Assembly (NCBI GenBank): GCA_002787455.1
Contig: PCWU01000021.1
Location: 1-11,410 of the forward strand
Source: Gallionellaceae bacterium CG11_big_fil_rev_8_21_14_0_20_60_62
GTDB lineage: Bacteria > Pseudomonadota > Gammaproteobacteria > Burkholderiales > Gallionellaceae
Length of the DNA: 11,410 nt
Direction of reading: 5' to 3'
Part shown: piece by piece, positions 1 to 7,793 of the stretch
Layout: each line of letters starts with the position of its first letter
Numbering within the stretch: position 1 is the stretch's first letter
Made by a program: the position numbers and the translations under genes
The notes under the pieces: model-generated
Seen by the model: the letters and a program-made list of their open reading frames with translations, nothing else
What the model was told of the DNA's origin: nothing
The model's database searches: none

Positions 1-144
1 ATTGACTTTCCCCGCCGGGTGGCTGCCCGCGCTGTAGGCCCTGAATTTTCCTTTGCCCAGTTCGTTGAACAGCACTTCGCCGAGCACGCTGCGCGCCGAA
101 TTGCCGGTGCACAAAATCAAAACGTTGTAAATTTTTTCGCTCAT
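1..144 (-). CDS. arsC: Arsenate reductase ArsC, LMW-phosphatase type (partial, 3' end outside window)
   Basis: Reduces arsenate to arsenite in the cytoplasm so that an efflux pump can remove it. Forty-eight codons are visible, starting at the ATG at 144 and running off the left edge. The N-terminus carries the P-loop CTGNSARS at residues 12-19, a C-x5-R phosphate/arsenate-binding signature with nucleophile Cys12 and Arg18. It is followed by FRAYSAGSHP, typical of the thioredoxin-coupled, low-molecular-weight tyrosine-phosphatase-fold ArsC family, not the glutaredoxin-dependent R773 type. The start is supported by a strong GGAGG (153-157) eight bases upstream. The gene lies 16 bp downstream of arsR on the same strand, so the two are probably one transcript. 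The resolving cysteines expected further along are outside the window, so activity cannot be judged. The family call is firm; a true phosphatase is the only serious alternative and the arsR neighbour argues against it. Confidence 0.93.
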   Translation of the reverse strand, partial: MSEKIYNVLILCTGNSARSVLGEVLFNELGKGKFRAYSAGSHPAGKVN

Positions 145-160
145 TTGTTTTTCCTCCGGT

Positions 161-478
161 TCAACATTTGTTATCGGGCAGACCGCACCCGGCGCCGCCA
201 CAGCAATTTTCGGTCAGGTAATCGGTCATCGCATTCATCACCCTGAAGTTCACCGCGTAATAGACAAAGCGCCCTTCCTGCCGGCTTTCCAGCAGGCCGG
301 CATGACTCAATGTCTTGAAATGGAACGACATCGCGGCGGGAGACATTTTCAGTTTGGCGGCGATCTGTCCGGCCGCCATGCCCTGCGGGCCGGTCTTCAC
401 CAGCAGGCGATGAATCGCCAGCCGCGTCGGCTGCGCCAGTGCTGCCAGTGCCGTTACCACCTGCTGCGGTTTCATCAT
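161..478 (-). CDS. arsR: ArsR/SmtB-family arsenic-responsive repressor with C-terminal Cys cluster
   Basis: A 105-residue winged-helix repressor that should bind the ars promoter and release it when As(III) or Sb(III) binds. Residues 9-80 form the ArsR-type DNA-binding fold: QPTRLAIHRLL near the start, the recognition-helix region MSPAAMSFHFKTL at about 45-57, then the wing GLLESRQEGRFVYYAV. The classic As(III) motif ELCVCDL of the R773 type is absent. The cysteines sit at the extreme C-terminus instead: Cys92-Cys93, Cys98 and the last residue, Cys105. Such a C-terminal trio is the arsenic site described for Acidithiobacillus ferrooxidans ArsR; that this protein uses the same site is inference. 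Two ATGs stand in tandem (478 and 475) and neither has a clear Shine-Dalgarno sequence. The gene starts 85 bp after tamB and precedes arsC, so it is the first gene of the ars unit. The C-terminal tail could in principle sense another soft metal. Confidence 0.92.
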   Translation of the reverse strand: MMKPQQVVTALAALAQPTRLAIHRLLVKTGPQGMAAGQIAAKLKMSPAAMSFHFKTLSHAGLLESRQEGRFVYYAVNFRVMNAMTDYLTENCCGGAGCGLPDNKC

Positions 479-484
479 TGTATA

Positions 485-510
485 TTTAAATTATTAAACG
501 ATTATTAAAT
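485..510 (-). promoter_or_regulatory. Candidate ArsR operator: tandem AT-rich repeats
   Basis: The 9-mer TTTAATAAT occurs twice (501-509 and 490-498) with CG between, giving an 11-bp period, close to one helical turn. The second copy is also half of an imperfect dyad, TTTAA-N4-TTAAA, at 485-498. The block lies between the candidate -10 element and the arsR start codon, where a bound repressor would block initiation or early elongation. ArsR/SmtB sites are usually imperfect AT-rich inverted repeats, so the mainly direct arrangement here is not a perfect match. Confidence 0.35.
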
Positions 511-519
511 TGATTCGGC

Positions 520-548
520 ATTAGAGCAAATAAATCCGGGCAAGGCAA
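520..548 (-). promoter_or_regulatory. Candidate sigma-70 promoter of arsR-arsC
   Basis: On the minus strand a -35-like TTGCCT (543-548, 4/6 matches) and a -10-like TCTAAT (520-525, 5/6 matches) are separated by exactly 17 bp. They lie in the 85-bp gap between the tamB stop and the arsR start. Transcription would begin near 512-513, giving a leader of about 34 nt that contains the tandem AT-rich repeats. I see no convincing terminator for tamB before it, so some read-through from tamB is possible. Matched by eye only. Confidence 0.45.
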
Positions 549-563
549 GGCCGCGAACGGTTC

Positions 564-3500
564 TCAGTAAAAGCGGAAGGAGTAGAACAGGTCGATCGCG
601 TCCGAGACCCCGGAATTGATGCCGGTACCGGTGCGGGTGACCACGGTGAGGCGCGGGGTCAGGGTGTAGCTGAATTTGGCGAAGCCGCCGCTGTTGGCCA
701 AATCCTGTTCGTAACTGAGATAGGCGCGCGAGGAAAGACGTTTGCCGACAGTGACCGCCTGGCTTTGTTGGGCATCGGCAGTCTCGATCTGGTGCAGCGA
801 TAGTTCGTCCACGCCGATGGTGCGCCCTATCGAGCTGCCGGAGGAGCCGCCGATGGCATTGCCCGCCGCCGCCAGCAACAATGAAGCGTCAACACCGCCG
901 CTTTCGGGCAAGCGCCCGAGGGCAATCCAGGAAAGTTTTTCCGCGTCCGGCACGTTCGGGGTGGATACCAGCCGGGTCACCGGATGATGCGCGGTGCCGC
1001 TGACTTCGACCCCGGCTTCCACGGCCAAGCCCTTGCGCAAGGCGAGAATGTTAAGGCCGGGATCATCCAGCGGCCCCTGGAAGTTGATCATGCCGCGCTC
1101 AACTTCCAGACGCTGGCCGTAGACTTCGATGATGCCGTTTTGGGTGGCAATCGTGCCGCTTGCCTGCAACGGTTCATCCGCCGCTCCGCTGATCGCCAGT
1201 CCGCCGCTGAGGCGCGATTCCAACCCCATCGCGCGCAGGTAAAAATGCTCGCCCAACTCAAGATTGAAACCAACCACACGGGAAAATGCCGATGCTTCCG
1301 GCGGCGTCTGGCCGACCAGCCGCACATCGTCGGCAAGACGCGGGCGGTTGGTCGGCAAGTGGGTTACCAGCCCCGCATCGGCAGCCATATCGCCGCTGAC
1401 AAAAATCGTCTTGCCCGCATTGGTTGCCTGCGCCCGGCCCGACACCAGCAGCCAGCGGTCGGCACGCTGGGCCAGCGGCAGGCCTTCCGCCTGCACCGAC
1501 AGTTGCGCCGCATCGTCGAGCAGAGATAGACGGCCGGTCGCGCTTAAATGCCCGGCCTGGCGCGGCAGGCGATATCCGCTCAACAGCGGGTCTTTGGGTT
1601 TGCGCGAATACGGCGCGACAAAATCGAAACGCTCGATCACCACCGCCTGCGGCTCGAAGCGCACTGCCAGCTCACCCTGCTCCAGGGTGACGCCCTGATC
1701 GAGCAAGGCCACGCGCAAGTTGTTGCCGCGCGCATTTCCTTGCAAGCGCGGTGCGTCGCGCGTACCGAGCAACCCGGCTTCAAGGTGCAGACTGCCGCCG
1801 CTGTGCAGATTGCCGTCGAACAGCGGCCCCAGCCAGGCCAGATCGGGAACATCCAGCCTGACCTGTCCGCGCAATGGCGCGTCCGGCGCAACCCAGGGCA
1901 AGCCGTCGCGGTTGCTGTAGGGCAGGGCCAGCTTTAACGCGATGTCGCCAAGCGGGTCGCCGCCGGCCTGCAGTTGCACATCGAGTTGCTGCGCCGCCGC
2001 CTGCACATCCAGGCGCACATCGCGCAAGCCCAGGCGCTGCCCGTTGGCCGCATTAACCACCCAATCGCCGCTCTCGCGCCGCAAGCCAAAAGTGCCGCGC
2101 CAATCCGTGCCGCCGTTGATGTCCCAATCCCCGCCAAACCTCAAGGTGTCGAGCGCGTGCATCATTTCCGGGGTAACCCCGGCTTCGGCGATGCGCACGC
2201 CGATGTTGGCCAAACTGCCCGCGCTGTGCCAGTCCTGCGGCGTCCAGCGCGTTGCGTGCAAATTCACCCGCCCGCCCGCGAGGGCGAACCGGGCGGTGCC
2301 GAGGGTGATTTCTTCCGGCGCCACCATCAGCGCCGCCGGTGCTTGCAATTGCAGCGGCAACGCACCGCGCGCGGCAAGCGTCTCGAGCGCGCCCTGCCAG
2401 CGCCAGGAGGTATCGGTGCGTGTCCAGCCACCGCTGGCGGCGAGGTTGAAGTCGCCCAGCGCCTGCGCCGAGCGGGTCAGGCTGGCTTCCGCATGCAGCG
2501 TATGGCGGGCGGCTGTGCCGTCGAGATCAAGTTGAATTTGCGGCAGAGAAAATGTGCCGCCGTCGCGCACCGACTCGGCATTCAAATGCAGCTTGATCTG
2601 CTGTCCCTCCAGCGTGCCGCCCGCTGCCAGCGCTTCCATGCTGAACCCGGTTGGCAATTGGAGGCGGCTGGCGTTAAGCACAAAACCGGCCAGCGGCGCA
2701 TCCGTGCTGCCGCGCAGCGTCATCTGTCCGGACAAACTACCACCCATTCCGTTGCCCAACTGCTCCAGGCGCGGCGCCTCCAGCACAAAGTCGAGCGCAT
2801 CTTCCTCTGTCATGCCGTAGCGCAGATTCAAGGCCAGTGTATTGGCACCCAGCCGCGCATTCAGGTCGCCCTGCGCGCGCGGTCCCGGCAACACGCGCAG
2901 GCGGGCATCGCCGTCAAAGGGATAACCGCCAAAGCGGCTGTCGAAGAACACGAAATCGAGCAGTCCCGCCGGTTCCGGCAAAAGAGTGCCGTCGATCGCC
3001 AGCCCGGCATTCAATTCGGTTGGCGGCACGGCGATGAACTCGGCCAGGTTGAGATGTTGCAGGCGCGTATCCAGATGAAAGGGACGCTGCGCGTCAAGCT
3101 GCATCTGCCCGCTGCCGCCCACCACGGTGTTGCCGTGCTGCACACGCAATTGCGCGACATCCAGGCGCATCCCCTGTTTCAGCAGTTCGGCGGCAATCTC
3201 CCACTGTTCATCGTGCAAGGCGAGATGGATTTTTTGCTGTTTCACCGCGGCTTCCAGCATCATTTCGCCCTGCAAACTCAAGGTCGGGGCGCGGCGATCC
3301 AAAATCAACGGATCAAAATTGCGCACTTGCACGCGCGCATTCGCCTGCTGCCCCCGTCCGTTTGCTTCGCCGCGCAGCAGGCCGTTGCGCAACAATCCCA
3401 GCTCCAGCGCGCGCAACTGCCATTTTCCCGCATCGCTCACGCGCAACTGCGCGCGCCCCCGGGTGAGTGGCACGCCGTCCGCATCAAGCGGGGTCGGGCG

Positions 3501-4418
3501 CGCATTGGAAAATTGAAAACTGCCCTGCACCGCGCCGTCTTCGGTGCCGGCCAGATCGAGACTACCGCTCAATTCGGTGGCGGGGGCGGCAGCCAGCCAG
3601 CCGCGCAAATCGAGATTGCCAAACGCGATGTGCGTGTCGCCTAAAGGCATCGGTGCGGTTAAATTCAAATGTGTGCTGGCGTTGATTTGCGTCCCGGCTG
3701 CCGCCGCCGCGGCATACACCTCCAGCCGCGCCAGGTCGCCGGTCACTTCGGCGCGCGCGTTCATTTCGACCGGTTGATCAGGCAAGGGCAAATCGCCCCG
3801 CGCGGCCACGGCGGCCTGCACCGGATACGGTGCGTCCGCGCCGATACGAACCTCGCCCTGCAGCGTCCCTTGATCGAACCGTACCCGCAGGTCGCGCAGA
3901 TGATGGCTATTTTTATCCGCGCGGTAGGCGCCGTGCAGGTCGCGCGCGACAAGCTCGGGGGGGGCATCCTCGCGCTTGAACCAGCGCAACGTGCCGAGCC
4001 GCACCTCGTCCAGTCTCAGCGCGAGCGGCAGGCGCAAGGTGGCCGGCATCGCTGCGGGGCCGCCGGCGGAGGGATCGCCGGGCACGGTCAACAGATCCAA
4101 CTGGCGTGCCGACAACACCGCCACATTCAATTCACCGCGCAACAGAGCCAGCGGATGCCACTCCGCGCGCAATGCGTCCAGTTCGATCCGCCATCCGTTG
4201 CCGCGCACCACCAGGCGTTGCAGGCTGAAGGCGTCGAACAGCACGCCCTCGGCCCCGCTGATTTCCAGCATTCCCCCGCTTTGCGCCTGCGCCACCGAGG
4301 TGATCCAGCGCAAGCCGCCGTTGCTGCCAAGAAGCCAACCGGCCGCCGCGGCGAGCAAGGCAAAAACCGCCAGCACAGCCAGCAGGTCGGCACGCAGGCG
4401 GGGCCAGGCGAACGCCAT
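564..4418 (-). CDS. tamB: TamB, translocation and assembly module inner-membrane-anchored subunit
   Basis: A 1284-residue AsmA-like protein, close to the about 1259 of E. coli TamB. It is anchored in the inner membrane and spans the periplasm as a hydrophobic beta-helical groove, partnering TamA in outer-membrane protein assembly and phospholipid transport. One N-terminal membrane segment is visible at about residues 9-30 (RADLLAVLAVFALLAAAAGW). The middle is long and repetitive, rich in short beta-strands of alternating polar and hydrophobic residues. The last ~350 residues match the TamB/DUF490 domain, with phrases such as QNGIIEVYGQRLEVERGMINF, LSWIALGRLPESGG and SRAYLSYEQ, ending in the barrel-like strand IDLFYSFRFY. 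The frame is open a further 138 codons upstream, but that part lies inside tamA. I chose the ATG at 4418 because it overlaps the tamA stop by one base (TGATG), has GGTGG seven bases upstream, and gives the expected N-terminal anchor. The partner gene directly upstream makes the assignment secure. Confidence 0.95.
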   Translation of the reverse strand: MAFAWPRLRADLLAVLAVFALLAAAAGWLLGSNGGLRWITSVAQAQSGGMLEISGAEGVLFDAFSLQRLVVRGNGWRIELDALRAEWHPLALLRGELNVAVLSARQLDLLTVPGDPSAGGPAAMPATLRLPLALRLDEVRLGTLRWFKREDAPPELVARDLHGAYRADKNSHHLRDLRVRFDQGTLQGEVRIGADAPYPVQAAVAARGDLPLPDQPVEMNARAEVTGDLARLEVYAAAAAAGTQINASTHLNLTAPMPLGDTHIAFGNLDLRGWLAAAPATELSGSLDLAGTEDGAVQGSFQFSNARPTPLDADGVPLTRGRAQLRVSDAGKWQLRALELGLLRNGLLRGEANGRGQQANARVQVRNFDPLILDRRAPTLSLQGEMMLEAAVKQQKIHLALHDEQWEIAAELLKQGMRLDVAQLRVQHGNTVVGGSGQMQLDAQRPFHLDTRLQHLNLAEFIAVPPTELNAGLAIDGTLLPEPAGLLDFVFFDSRFGGYPFDGDARLRVLPGPRAQGDLNARLGANTLALNLRYGMTEEDALDFVLEAPRLEQLGNGMGGSLSGQMTLRGSTDAPLAGFVLNASRLQLPTGFSMEALAAGGTLEGQQIKLHLNAESVRDGGTFSLPQIQLDLDGTAARHTLHAEASLTRSAQALGDFNLAASGGWTRTDTSWRWQGALETLAARGALPLQLQAPAALMVAPEEITLGTARFALAGGRVNLHATRWTPQDWHSAGSLANIGVRIAEAGVTPEMMHALDTLRFGGDWDINGGTDWRGTFGLRRESGDWVVNAANGQRLGLRDVRLDVQAAAQQLDVQLQAGGDPLGDIALKLALPYSNRDGLPWVAPDAPLRGQVRLDVPDLAWLGPLFDGNLHSGGSLHLEAGLLGTRDAPRLQGNARGNNLRVALLDQGVTLEQGELAVRFEPQAVVIERFDFVAPYSRKPKDPLLSGYRLPRQAGHLSATGRLSLLDDAAQLSVQAEGLPLAQRADRWLLVSGRAQATNAGKTIFVSGDMAADAGLVTHLPTNRPRLADDVRLVGQTPPEASAFSRVVGFNLELGEHFYLRAMGLESRLSGGLAISGAADEPLQASGTIATQNGIIEVYGQRLEVERGMINFQGPLDDPGLNILALRKGLAVEAGVEVSGTAHHPVTRLVSTPNVPDAEKLSWIALGRLPESGGVDASLLLAAAGNAIGGSSGSSIGRTIGVDELSLHQIETADAQQSQAVTVGKRLSSRAYLSYEQDLANSGGFAKFSYTLTPRLTVVTRTGTGINSGVSDAIDLFYSFRFY

Positions 4419-6142
4419 CAGAAGGCCACCGCGATGGCGAAATGCAGGCGCGGGCTTGGCTCGCCCTCGCCGCGCGCCCAATCCAGCGCCAGCGGCCCGA
4501 CCGGGCTTTTCCAGCGCGGGCCAAACCCGTAGGACGTAAACAACTTCAGCGCGGACAACGTATCCGCCGCACCGCCCGCATCGGTGAAAGCCGCCACTCC
4601 CCAGTTGCCAAACCAATGCGTGGCTTCCGCGCTGAACGTGCTCATCACGCGCCCGCCGACCACCGCGCCGCCTTCGACAAAACCCAGGCTCTGGAAAGCG
4701 AAACCGCGCACGGTCTGGGTGCCGCCGACGCGGAACAGATATTCCTGCGGAATGCCGAGGCGGGTTTTGGCGGCGGTATAACCCGCTTCGGCGCGCAGAC
4801 TGAGCACGTCGTTCCCGGTCAGGGGAAACCACGACTGATGGCGCCCGTAGCCGCGCACGAAGTCGCGGTCGGACACGACGGCTTTGCTGCTCCCGCCGAC
4901 ACGAAATTCGGTCAACCCGCCGTCGCTTGGCGCCAGCGGATCATCCACCGCGCGCCGGTGCCAGTGCCAGTCGATGACCAGTGCCTGGTCGGTTTCTGGA
5001 ATGCCGCCGCGTGGGCGGCGCTGTTCCTGCTGCCAGTCGAGACTGGTGCCAATCTCGATCTTGCCCGTGCTGCGGCTGCGGGTAACCCCGAGCTTGTCGC
5101 GCCGCGTGCGCAACCCCTGCACCTGGGTCTTTTCCACCCCGGCGCGCCAGGACAAACCGTAGCCGGCGGCGTTGGGCGGCGTATTCAGCCCCACATTCAG
5201 ATTTTGCCGATTGTGCTCGGCACTGACCGCGCCGTTCAGGATCCACGCGCGGTCGAGAAAGTTGTAACTCTGGTAATTGACTTCGTTGCGCACCCCGTTG
5301 TTGGTGCTGTAACCGATACCGAACGACAATTTGCGCGATTGCGCCTCGACAATCTGCACGCTGACCGGCGCCTGCAAACGACCGTCTGCGGCGGGCACAG
5401 CGGTTGCCGTATCGAGACGCATCACAACCGAGCTGAATTGCGGCAGTTTTTGCAGGGCGGCCTGGTATTCCAGCAGCAGGGCGCGCCGATAAGGCGCGCC
5501 CTGCCTGAAGGTGGCGCGGTGCCGGACCAGTTTGGGATCGTAGCGTTGCAGACCGTCGATCTGCAACGCACCGAACACGTAGCGCGTGCCGGAATCGAGC
5601 ACTACCCGCAGACGCGCGCCGGCCGCCGCGACATCCACTTCCGCGTCGCTGCTGACCAGCCGGGCAGCGGCAAAATCCTCGCGCGCGAGCAGCGCCAGCA
5701 ATTCGGTTTTGGCGCGCTCCCAATCCGCCGCGCGAAACGCCTTGCCGGGCGGCAACAGCCAGCTTGCGCGCAGGGCTTCGGCGCGCGCGGGATCGCTTTG
5801 CAGATCGCCGCGCAATTCGATCTCGACCGCGCTGACCCGCGTGCGCGGCCCGCTGTCAACCTCGACCTCAAGCACTCCCGCACGGGTGATTTTGGATAAC
5901 TTAACGGAAGCGGAAAAAAATCCCTCGGTCGCCAGCAACTCGGGGATCTCGCGCCGGGCGCGGCGCATGAAGGCGGCGCGCTCGCTGTCTTCGCGCAGCA
6001 CTGTATCGGGCAGCACGAAATGCTCATCCAGCAGGGCGCGTACCGCTTTCGGCGCTTGCAGCACGACTTTACTGCCGCGGGCAAACGCCGGTTGCGCCAC
6101 GCACAGCAACAGCACCAGCACACTGATACGCCATGCAGCCAT
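4418..6142 (-). CDS. tamA: TamA, outer-membrane Omp85-family assembly factor
   Basis: A 574-residue outer-membrane protein (E. coli TamA is 577) that works with TamB across the envelope. Residues 1-22 look like a Sec signal peptide, with positive Arg5, a hydrophobic LVLLLCVA core and probable cleavage after AQPAFA. Three POTRA domains should occupy about 26-100, 103-183 and 186-266. The 16-strand barrel follows from about 268. The Omp85 loop-6 signature VRGF is at 478-481, in RVGGTQTVRGFAFQSLG. Other typical barrel phrases are FTDAGG (519-524) and the terminal GPRWKSPVGPLALDWA. The protein ends in Phe574, as expected for a beta-signal. The frame continues 135 codons upstream into nhaD; the ATG at 6142 is chosen because it overlaps the nhaD stop (TGATG) and begins the signal peptide. 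No independent Shine-Dalgarno is visible, so translation probably depends on coupling to nhaD. The adjacent tamB separates it from BamA, which has five POTRAs. Confidence 0.95.
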   Translation of the reverse strand: MAAWRISVLVLLLCVAQPAFARGSKVVLQAPKAVRALLDEHFVLPDTVLREDSERAAFMRRARREIPELLATEGFFSASVKLSKITRAGVLEVEVDSGPRTRVSAVEIELRGDLQSDPARAEALRASWLLPPGKAFRAADWERAKTELLALLAREDFAAARLVSSDAEVDVAAAGARLRVVLDSGTRYVFGALQIDGLQRYDPKLVRHRATFRQGAPYRRALLLEYQAALQKLPQFSSVVMRLDTATAVPAADGRLQAPVSVQIVEAQSRKLSFGIGYSTNNGVRNEVNYQSYNFLDRAWILNGAVSAEHNRQNLNVGLNTPPNAAGYGLSWRAGVEKTQVQGLRTRRDKLGVTRSRSTGKIEIGTSLDWQQEQRRPRGGIPETDQALVIDWHWHRRAVDDPLAPSDGGLTEFRVGGSSKAVVSDRDFVRGYGRHQSWFPLTGNDVLSLRAEAGYTAAKTRLGIPQEYLFRVGGTQTVRGFAFQSLGFVEGGAVVGGRVMSTFSAEATHWFGNWGVAAFTDAGGAADTLSALKLFTSYGFGPRWKSPVGPLALDWARGEGEPSPRLHFAIAVAF

Positions 6143-7551
6143 CAGAACAATGAATGGTTGAATGCCAGATGGGTCGCGATGCTGCCGGCGTAACCGAGCG
6201 CGATGACCGGCGTCCATTTGAGGTGGGCAAAGAAGGTATAGACCCCGCGCGCCTGCCCCATCAGCGCCACCCCCGCCGCCGAGCCGATCGACAACAGCGA
6301 ACCGCCGACGCCGGCGGTCAGGGTGACCAGCAGCCACTGGCCGATGGACATGTCGGGCTGCATGGTGAGCACCGCGAACATCACCGGAATATTGTCCACC
6401 ACCGCCGAGATCACGCCGATGGCGATATTGGCGTTGGTTGCTCCCCAGTCGCCGTAGATCACTTGCGAGACCAACCCCAGATAACCGATGAAACCGAGGC
6501 CGCCGACACACATCACCACGCCGTAGAAAAAGAACAGGGTATCCCATTCGCTGCGCGCCACCTCACGATAAATATCGAATGCCGCCGGACTGCCTATCTC
6601 GCTGACCTCTTTTTGTGCGCGCCCGCTAGTGGTCATACGCAGGTGGAAGGCATAGAACTTGAGCACAGCCATACCGGTCAGCATACCGATCACCGGCGGC
6701 AGTTCGAGCACACTGTGGAAGCTGACCGCCAGCGCGATGGTGCACAGAAACAGGCCGGCGATCACCAGTGCGCCGCGCTTCATCTCGATCATCTTGCCGC
6801 CACCATCCGGTTTTGCATTGGGCAGGAACAGGTGCATCACGATGGCAGGAATGAACCAGTTCACCAGCGACGGCAGGAACAGGTGAAAAAAAGTCCAAAA
6901 GTCGATCGGGCCGTTACTGGTCATAATATTCTTCTGCCACACCATCAGCGTGGTGATATCACCGAAGGGCGAGAACGCCCCGCCGGCATTGGCGGCGACC
7001 ACCAGGTTGATCAGTGCCAGCACCACGAATTTGGGATTGTCCTTGCCCACCGCCATCACTACTGCGCCCATCAGCAAGGCGGTGGTCAGATTGTCGGCAA
7101 TGGCGGAAATGAAGAAGGCCAGCACCCCGGTGACCCAAAACAGGGTGCGGTAACTGAATGCCTTGCGGATCAGCCAGGAACGCAGCGCCTCGAACACGTT
7201 GCGCTCGTCCATCGCGTTGATGTAGGTCATCGCCACGATCAGGAACAGCATCAGCTCGGCGTATTCCTCCAGATTGTGGCGCAGCGCGGCTTCGACCACG
7301 TGCGGAATCTGGTGCTGCTGGTAGTACCAGGCAATCAGCCCCCAGATAAGCCCTGCCGCCAGCATTACCGGTTTTGATTTGCGCAGGTGGGTGAATTCTT
7401 CCGCCATCACCGCCAGATAGGCCACAAAAAACAGGGCAAGCGCGGCGAAACCGACCCACTGCCCGGTCAGGTCGAGCCGTACGCTGTCTACGGATGCCTG
7501 CGCCAGAAACGGGGTAAACAGAAAAACAACCAGGGCAATAACGCGCTTCAT
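6142..7551 (-). CDS. nhaD: NhaD-type Na+/H+ antiporter
   Basis: A 469-residue multi-pass inner-membrane antiporter that expels Na+ (or Li+) in exchange for H+, helping salt and pH homeostasis. It belongs to the ion transporter superfamily. Hydrophobic segments run the whole length, with a short leader-like start MKRVIALVVFLFTPFLAQA. Family marks are visible: HLRKSKPVMLAAGLIW (55-70), AIADNLTTALLMG with Asp153-Asn154 (150-162), NAGGAFSPFGDITT with Ser194, Asp198 and Thr200-201 (188-201), AVVDNIPVMFA with Asp386-Asn387 (383-393), and GSAAGVALMG (423-432). These polar residues in unwound helices are the conserved ion-binding candidates of NhaD. The ATG at 7551 is preferred over an in-frame ATG 11 codons upstream because it has GGAG eight bases before it and starts the hydrophobic leader. 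It is the first gene of the nhaD-tamA-tamB run. A TACAAT -10-like hexamer lies at 7713-7718, but without a convincing -35. Why it is joined to tamAB is not evident from sequence. Confidence 0.93.
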   Translation of the reverse strand: MKRVIALVVFLFTPFLAQASVDSVRLDLTGQWVGFAALALFFVAYLAVMAEEFTHLRKSKPVMLAAGLIWGLIAWYYQQHQIPHVVEAALRHNLEEYAELMLFLIVAMTYINAMDERNVFEALRSWLIRKAFSYRTLFWVTGVLAFFISAIADNLTTALLMGAVVMAVGKDNPKFVVLALINLVVAANAGGAFSPFGDITTLMVWQKNIMTSNGPIDFWTFFHLFLPSLVNWFIPAIVMHLFLPNAKPDGGGKMIEMKRGALVIAGLFLCTIALAVSFHSVLELPPVIGMLTGMAVLKFYAFHLRMTTSGRAQKEVSEIGSPAAFDIYREVARSEWDTLFFFYGVVMCVGGLGFIGYLGLVSQVIYGDWGATNANIAIGVISAVVDNIPVMFAVLTMQPDMSIGQWLLVTLTAGVGGSLLSIGSAAGVALMGQARGVYTFFAHLKWTPVIALGYAGSIATHLAFNHSLF

Positions 7552-7610
7552 CGTGTTGTCTCCAACGGGCAGGCGGACAGCCACCCTTGATTACGAAACT
7601 CGCCATGCCC

Positions 7611-7654
7611 GTTTCCCCCTCCCCAACCCTCCCCCGGCGGGAGAGGGGGCAAAC
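7611..7654. repeat. GC-rich intergenic palindrome (dispersed-repeat type)
   Basis: The outer arms GTTTCCCCCTC (7611-7621) and its near complement GAGGGGGCAAAC (7643-7654, one bulged C) enclose an inner stem TCCC/GGGA (7630-7633 with 7639-7642) around a CCGGC loop. Elements of this look, CCCTCCCCC followed by GGCGGGAGAGGGGG, recur in intergenic DNA of many betaproteobacteria and are often mistranslated as PLSRRGRVGEG-like peptides. It sits between the SNF2 remnant and nhaD. It could act as a transcript end or as mRNA structure in the nhaD leader. Only one copy is in this window, so its repeat status is inferred from its type. Confidence 0.5.
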
Positions 7655-7754
7655 GAATCGCTGCGCGAGTTTCACATTAACAAACTACGGACGGGTGAAA
7701 ATGCGACGGGGAATTGTACCTTATGGATGATCCCAGCCCGACATCATCACTCGC

Positions 7755-7766
7755 CCCTGATCAGGG
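7755..7766. promoter_or_regulatory. 12-bp perfect palindrome upstream of nhaD
   Basis: CCCTGATCAGGG is a perfect dyad lying just downstream of the SNF2 remnant and about 205 bp upstream of the nhaD start. No T-run follows on either strand, so it does not look like a terminator. It might be a dimeric-regulator site. A 12-bp palindrome can arise by chance and no bound protein can be named. Confidence 0.2.
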
Positions 7767-7793
7767 AAATTAATCCCCCGGTTGAAGGAATTT

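Noticed and set aside
549..563. CCG-TTCG-CGG mini-hairpin after tamB as a terminator
   Set aside because: Only three base pairs and no T-run follow it; too weak to call.
1974..3644. 556-codon plus-strand open frame opposite tamB
   Set aside because: It lies wholly inside tamB on the other strand. Its product is low-complexity, rich in Arg, Gln, Ala and His, with no domain. Long antisense frames are common opposite GC-rich genes.
4419..4832. N-terminal extension of the tamB frame upstream of 4418
   Set aside because: It overlaps tamA coding sequence. The sequence is Arg-rich and not TamB-like, while the ATG at 4418 gives the membrane anchor and the TGATG overlap.
4442..5899. 485-codon plus-strand open frame opposite tamA
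   Set aside because: Antisense to clear tamA coding sequence. There is no recognisable motif and the composition is that of a shadow frame.
6143..6547. N-terminal extension of the tamA frame upstream of 6142
   Set aside because: It overlaps nhaD. The ATG at 6142 starts a proper signal peptide and gives the usual TamA length.
6154..7377. 407-codon plus-strand open frame opposite nhaD
   Set aside because: His-, Gln- and Asp-rich translation with no domain, fully antisense to a conserved membrane transporter.
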